64,000 bases of DNA from Sphingobacteriales bacterium 39-19 (lineage in GTDB: Bacteria; Bacteroidota; Bacteroidia; Chitinophagales; Chitinophagaceae): positions 1 to 64,000 of the forward strand of contig MKTX01000009.1 of assembly GCA_001898465.1 (NCBI GenBank), written 5' to 3'. Below, one piece after another: positions 59,788 to 64,000 of the stretch. A program made the position numbers and the translations under genes. A model generated the notes under the pieces. It did not search any database and was not told where the DNA came from. It saw only the letters and a program-made list of their open reading frames with translations. Every line of letters starts with the position of its first letter. Within the stretch, counting starts at the first letter, position 1.

Positions 59788-61488
59788 TTAATATCCCCGG
59801 GCATCATCATCGCCCCGGTGATCGGCTACAGCTTCTATTTTCTTTTTTTGTGTGGGGTTTATTTTTATAAGTTCTGTACGGCCAATGGCGCTGCGTGTTT
59901 GAAGGGTATAGCCCATATTACGAAGCGAATCGGCTACTGCAGGCGAAAATCCTTTTTCAATATAAATGACATCAGGTAACCATTGGTGATGAAATTTGGG
60001 TTTATTTACCGCATCTGCTGCATTCATTTTAAAATCAATAATGTTTACCAGCGATTGTATTACACTGGTAGGAATGGTAGTACCACCCGGTGTTCCTACC
60101 ACTATAAAAGGTTTTTTATTTTTTAAAACCAGGGTGGGCGTCATACTGCTAAGCATTCGTTTTCCCGGAGCAATGGCATTGGCTGCATTTCCTACGGCGC
60201 CATACATATTGGGAACCCCTTCTTTAATACTAAAATCATCCATTTCATTATTCATGATAAAACCGGCGCCTGCAATTACTACCCGGCTTCCATAACTGCC
60301 ATTTAGGGTAGTGGTTACCGATACGGCATTGCCCTCTGCATCCAGGATGCTGATATGGGTTGTTTCCTCATGTTCAGGAATTATACCGGCTTCGGTTTCC
60401 TTACTATTGCCTGCTTTGCCCGGTATATAATCGCTGATGCGCTTTTGCAGGTAAGTATCCTCTAACAGTTGCTTTACGGGAACTTGTACAAAATCAGCAT
60501 CACCCATATATTGTGCACGGTCAGCAAAGGCACGCCGCTCAGCTTCTACAAGCAATTGTACACTGGCTGCAGATTGAAACTGCAGGGCCTGCACATCTTT
60601 ATTTTCAATCATCTTGAGTACCTGCTGTAAAATAATACCCCCGCTTGAGGGTAAAGGCATACTGATGATTTGATATCCCCGGTAATTGAACCGGATTGGA
60701 TCCCTGAATTTTGCTTTATAATTTTTAAGGTCATCCAGGCTTATGATCCCTCCGTTTTTCTGTAACCCGTTTTGAATCATGAGGGCGGTAGCGCCTTCAT
60801 AAAATCCACTAGCCCCCAGTTTACTAATTCGGGTAAGGGTGGCGGCTAATTGCGGTTGTATTAATGTGTCACCGCCTTTCCATAATTCTTTTTTTACAAA
60901 AGCAATGGGCTCTTTATTTAGATCCATAAAATCTTTTCGGGCACTATTGAGAGAGGCAGCTTCTTCCTTGGTAATTACAAATCCTTTTTCGGCCAGTTGT
61001 ATGGCTGGCGCCATCAATACCGGCATTTTAAATTTTGCATAAGGCAGGGCTGCAAAAAGACCGGCAACGGTGCCCGGTACGCCACAGGCTTTATAACCCC
61101 ATTGCGACATAGCTGTAACGGCATTGCCTGCGGCATCCAGGTACATATCTTTAAAGGCTGCTGCAGGCGCTGTTTCCCTGTAATCGAGGCTAAAATCTTT
61201 TCCATTTTTTAAATGCGCTACCATAAACCCACCGCCACCTATATTGCCTGCGCCTGGGTAAACTACTGCCAGGGCAAACTGGGTTGCAATAGCAGCATCA
61301 ATGGCGTTGCCCCCTTTTTTTAAAATACTTTCACCCGCCTGGCTGGCCAGGGTATGTGCCGAAACTACAGCCGCCCTGGAAACAGTAATGTTTTTTTGTG
61401 CTTCATATTGGTAAGCTGTAATTTGTGCAGTTGCTAACAAACAGTTTGATACAAAAACAAAAATGATTAAATAAAACTTTATCCGCAT
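59788..61488 (-). CDS. ggt: Gamma-glutamyltransferase
   Basis: A protein of about 566 residues from ATG 61488 (MRIKFYLIIF). Signal peptide about 1-20 (LLATAQ). The large-subunit marks are AVVSAHTLASQAGESILKKGG and DYRETAP; the cleavage-site Thr is in HEETTHISILDAEGNAVS, and GSYGSRVVI, LSSMTPTLVL and GTPGGTTIPTSV close the small subunit. It self-cleaves and moves or hydrolyses gamma-glutamyl groups of glutathione in the periplasm. A TTG start at 61506 overlaps the promoter and is rejected. Confidence 0.95.
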   Translation of the reverse strand: MRIKFYLIIFVFVSNCLLATAQITAYQYEAQKNITVSRAAVVSAHTLASQAGESILKKGGNAIDAAIATQFALAVVYPGAGNIGGGGFMVAHLKNGKDFSLDYRETAPAAAFKDMYLDAAGNAVTAMSQWGYKACGVPGTVAGLFAALPYAKFKMPVLMAPAIQLAEKGFVITKEEAASLNSARKDFMDLNKEPIAFVKKELWKGGDTLIQPQLAATLTRISKLGASGFYEGATALMIQNGLQKNGGIISLDDLKNYKAKFRDPIRFNYRGYQIISMPLPSSGGIILQQVLKMIENKDVQALQFQSAASVQLLVEAERRAFADRAQYMGDADFVQVPVKQLLEDTYLQKRISDYIPGKAGNSKETEAGIIPEHEETTHISILDAEGNAVSVTTTLNGSYGSRVVIAGAGFIMNNEMDDFSIKEGVPNMYGAVGNAANAIAPGKRMLSSMTPTLVLKNKKPFIVVGTPGGTTIPTSVIQSLVNIIDFKMNAADAVNKPKFHHQWLPDVIYIEKGFSPAVADSLRNMGYTLQTRSAIGRTELIKINPTQKKKIEAVADHRGDDDARGY

Positions 61489-61503
61489 GGAAATGATTTT
61501 ATA

Positions 61504-61511
61504 CAAATTTA
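61504..61511 (-). promoter_or_regulatory. -7 box of ggt
   Basis: On the minus strand TAAATTTG (61511-61504) matches TAnnTTTG, 16 bases before ATG 61488. It supports the shorter start of ggt. Confidence 0.5.
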
Positions 61512-61618
61512 TATTTTAATGAGCAAACAGGGCAGGGAAGATCCATGGATAACTTTCCGATGCCCCTTACTCCAGCTACTTTGCCTATTTTATTTATCTT
61601 CATATTTCTATTACCAGT

Positions 61619-62059
61619 ATGATTAAAATTGATTACCCCTTACAGAAACCGGCTATTAAAAATGAAGATGGCAAAGATTCTATTTTATGTATTGTTCGTA
61701 AACGTTGGGTTTTGCTCACACCCGAAGAATGGGTAAGGCAAAATTTTATTTTATATCTTACCGAAACACTTCATTATCCTTTATCCTTGATCGCTGTTGA
61801 AAAAAAAATCAGCATCGGGCAAATGACAAAGCGTTTTGATATTGTTTTGTATGCAACCGCAGCAATGCCTTTTATGCTTGTGGAATGTAAGGAAATGAAT
61901 GTAGCCCTCAGCAATCGGGTACTGGAGCAGGCGATGCGTTATAATATCGGCATACAAGCGCCTTTGCTTGTTATTTGCAATGGTTTGTATATGGCCGCAT
62001 TTAAAAATGAAGGAGGCCGGTTTACCGAATTAAAATCACTTCCTGTATTTAATGGTTAA
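61619..62059 (+). CDS. Lone type I restriction HsdR N-terminal-like protein
   Basis: A 146-residue protein. VEKKISIGQMTKRFDIVLY and FMLVECKEMN with later LVICNGLYMAAF are those of the HsdR N-terminal (HSDR_N_2) nuclease-like domain: Asp in RFDIV and Glu-x-Lys in VECKE. It stands without helicase, HsdM or HsdS. Many Bacteroidota carry it as a housekeeping gene, so a restriction role is doubtful; its true role is unknown. Confidence 0.82.
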   Translation: MIKIDYPLQKPAIKNEDGKDSILCIVRKRWVLLTPEEWVRQNFILYLTETLHYPLSLIAVEKKISIGQMTKRFDIVLYATAAMPFMLVECKEMNVALSNRVLEQAMRYNIGIQAPLLVICNGLYMAAFKNEGGRFTELKSLPVFNG

Positions 62060-62060
62060 T

Positions 62061-64000
62061 TTATTTTAAAACCTTTTCAAATAATTTAAAAATACGTTTA
62101 TACTCATCCATCCAGCTGCTGGGTTCTGTAAAGCCATGGTCTTCTAAGGGGTAGCTGGCAAGTTCCCAGTTTTCTTTTTTAAGTTCAATGAGCTTTTGGG
62201 CAAGTTCTACAGCATCCTGGTAATGTACATTTACATCAACCATGCCATGGCATATGAGCAGGTTGTTTTGTAAACCCTCGGCAAAATAAAGTGGAGAGCT
62301 TTGCCGGTAGGCAATACTATCGGTAACAGGTTCATTTAAAATATGGGAAGTATATCCCTGGTTATAATTTGCCCAGTTTGTTACCGGCCTTAAGGCGGCG
62401 CCGGCTTTAAATACATTCGGTTGTGTAAAAAGAGCCATCAGCGTAATAAAGCCTCCATACGAGCCTCCATACAAACCAATATGAGCCGGGTTTACGCCAT
62501 AATTTTTTACAAGAAATGGAATTGCATCTAAATAATCGGTGAGGTCTTTGCCTCCCATATGCCTGTATATGCCGGTACGTACATCCCTTCCATAGCCGGC
62601 GCTGGCCCGGTAATCTATATCCATAACGGTATATCCTGCATCGCATAGCATATTATTAAACATGTATTCCCTAAAATAAAGGCTCCACCATTTATGTGCA
62701 TTTTGTAAATAGCCGGCGCCGTGAACAAAAAATACCGCAGGATGATTTTTGTTTTCTGTGGCTGGCTTATATACACGGGCATATATCATTTGCCCGTCTC
62801 GGGCTGTAAAGGTTACAATCTCAGGGTCACGCCAGGGGTAGGAAGCAAATTCGGCGCTTTGTGCTTTAAAAGTAATTTGCTTTGCTTTTTCGCCTGGTTT
62901 ATTTGGCTGTAGGTAAAGTTCCCATGGCTTATTGGTATATGAATACAGGAAGGCAATTTGCTTTTCATCTGGGGGAAGAACCACTTTATTTGCGCCTGTC
63001 ATGCGGGTGATCTGTTGTTTTTTACCGGTAGCAATTTCCAGTTTATAAAATTGTTGTTCGCCCGGGTGTATTTCATTGCTGTTGATATAAAAATATTTTT
63101 TATCCCCGCTTAAGACGGCGTCTTGTATTTCATATTTCCCAGACGTAAGGGCTTTACTTTGTTTAGTGTTAACATCTGCTATATAGATGTGGGAATAACC
63201 GGTAAGTTCCGATTGGTACCAAATATGATCTTCGTCAATCCACCCCAGGTTATACATACCCGGCCCGCCAATCCAGGCATCATCATGCTGGCGACTGATG
63301 AGTTCCAATACATTATTTTGTTTATTCCATAAGGCAACCCAGCGGTCTTTATTATCTTTTGCCCAAATATTGAGTATTACATGGCTTCCCCCCGGCGACC
63401 AGGAATAGTTTACGACCGATACATCCCGCTTTGCATTTAATTTTTTTAATTCCGCATATTGCAACGGGTAGTTTTTTACATATTCAGGAATGTCCCGCAT
63501 ACCGGGTAAGGTATCGGGATGAAGCAGGTATAAAGTGTCGGCTTGCCTGTCGAAGATATAAAATTGAGTGGAGCTTTCATGGCTCCCCACTTTGGTACGC
63601 CCATTGAGGATGCTGGTATATCCACTTTCGGTTACAAACTCGGGGATCAAAGTTTGTCGGGAGGGCGCAGTAATACTAAGTTGATAACTAATATACCGCC
63701 CGGTGGGGTCCATACTGAGTTGTTGTACTTTTTTATCGCCTATATTAATACTCCTCATTTCTTTATTACGGGTAGCTGCTAAATATTTTTCGGTGGCTTC
63801 TTTTTTCTCTTTACGTTCTTTTAATATATCAAATATTAAAAGCTGATCTTTAGCCAGCCATTCATCCTGGGTAATGCCCTCTTTTTTTTCTTTTGTTGTT
63901 TGCCCGGGTGAGCTTCCGGGTTTCAAGTTGCTGAGTTGCTGTGTTTCGCCGCCGGCAATATCCCATGCATATAAATTAAGATCCCGCTGGTAAATCACTT
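62061..64000 (-). CDS. S9 family prolyl oligopeptidase (5' end beyond the window)
   Basis: At least 645 residues of a DPP IV/acylaminoacyl-peptidase-like serine peptidase. An eight-bladed propeller part (PGSSPGQTTKEK ... YSWSPGGSHVILNIWA; NLGWIDEDHIWYQSELTG) precedes an alpha/beta hydrolase domain with GLYGGSYGGFITLMAL (Ser), HGMVDVNVHYQDA (Asp) and LEDHGF (His). It probably acts in the periplasm or outer envelope on peptides. The gene starts beyond position 64000, so signal and first blades are missing. Confidence 0.9.
   Translation of the reverse strand, partial: VIYQRDLNLYAWDIAGGETQQLSNLKPGSSPGQTTKEKKEGITQDEWLAKDQLLIFDILKERKEKKEATEKYLAATRNKEMRSINIGDKKVQQLSMDPTGRYISYQLSITAPSRQTLIPEFVTESGYTSILNGRTKVGSHESSTQFYIFDRQADTLYLLHPDTLPGMRDIPEYVKNYPLQYAELKKLNAKRDVSVVNYSWSPGGSHVILNIWAKDNKDRWVALWNKQNNVLELISRQHDDAWIGGPGMYNLGWIDEDHIWYQSELTGYSHIYIADVNTKQSKALTSGKYEIQDAVLSGDKKYFYINSNEIHPGEQQFYKLEIATGKKQQITRMTGANKVVLPPDEKQIAFLYSYTNKPWELYLQPNKPGEKAKQITFKAQSAEFASYPWRDPEIVTFTARDGQMIYARVYKPATENKNHPAVFFVHGAGYLQNAHKWWSLYFREYMFNNMLCDAGYTVMDIDYRASAGYGRDVRTGIYRHMGGKDLTDYLDAIPFLVKNYGVNPAHIGLYGGSYGGFITLMALFTQPNVFKAGAALRPVTNWANYNQGYTSHILNEPVTDSIAYRQSSPLYFAEGLQNNLLICHGMVDVNVHYQDAVELAQKLIELKKENWELASYPLEDHGFTEPSSWMDEYKRIFKLFEKVLK

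Noticed and set aside
1..64000. CRISPR array or rRNA operon
   Set aside because: No regularly spaced repeats and no rRNA-like conserved stretches were seen on either strand.

Overview
The window comes from a Bacteroidota chromosome, most likely a Chitinophagaceae-type organism. Pointers are the -7 boxes of the form TAnnTTTG, a TamB-like giant, a GH92 mannosidase, outer-membrane barrels of the TonB-receptor type, and a type IX secretion (T9SS) style C-terminus. Genus and species cannot be told from the sequence alone.

Left host flank (1-13.3 kb): a tRNA-Asp gene with a decayed tandem copy that carries two small hairpin insertions, then accA, a Gfo/Idh/MocA oxidoreductase and a polyprenyl-phosphate sugar transferase. 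Next comes an AT-rich accessory island (4.2-8.9 kb) on the minus strand. It holds a small Cys-rich secreted peptide, an outer-membrane barrel, a CxxC thioredoxin-like lipoprotein and a propeller-like lipoprotein, with a divergent XRE regulator. A GH92 enzyme, ssb and an S24-type repressor follow.

The centre (about 13.4-51.87 kb) is one apparently complete Mu-like transposable prophage of about 38.5 kb, in reverse orientation. Its ends carry repeats of CCAnnCGTGATA. From the right end inward it has an S24 repressor with three 17-bp operators, a Ner-like protein, a MuA-type DDE transposase, a MuB-type ATPase, and an early operon of small proteins. That operon includes a DnaA domain IV-like protein, a DUF3164-like protein, a RecA-like ATPase, a C5 methyltransferase, a GemA-like protein and an AntA antirepressor with a remarkable structured leader. 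The late genes run divergently from about 33.2 kb. Rightward lie terminase, portal, a MuF protein with a probable nuclease-toxin tail, and morphogenesis genes. Leftward lie protease/scaffold, capsid, lysis, contractile tail, baseplate and fibre genes, then two signal-peptide-bearing carbohydrate-active enzymes and an adenine methylase.

Right host flank (52-64 kb): a small membrane protein, surE, another small membrane protein, a THUMP-type RNA methyltransferase, a TamB-like protein, gamma-glutamyltransferase, a lone HsdR N-terminal-domain protein and a 5'-truncated S9 peptidase.

The observations most worth a second look are the antirepressor leader with mutually exclusive 14-16 bp stems and an overlapping leader ORF (41.0-41.17 kb), the Cys-rich-peptide island, the MuF-toxin followed by a compact structured element, the exported/T9SS-like proteins in the fibre module, and the hairpin-interrupted tRNA copy.
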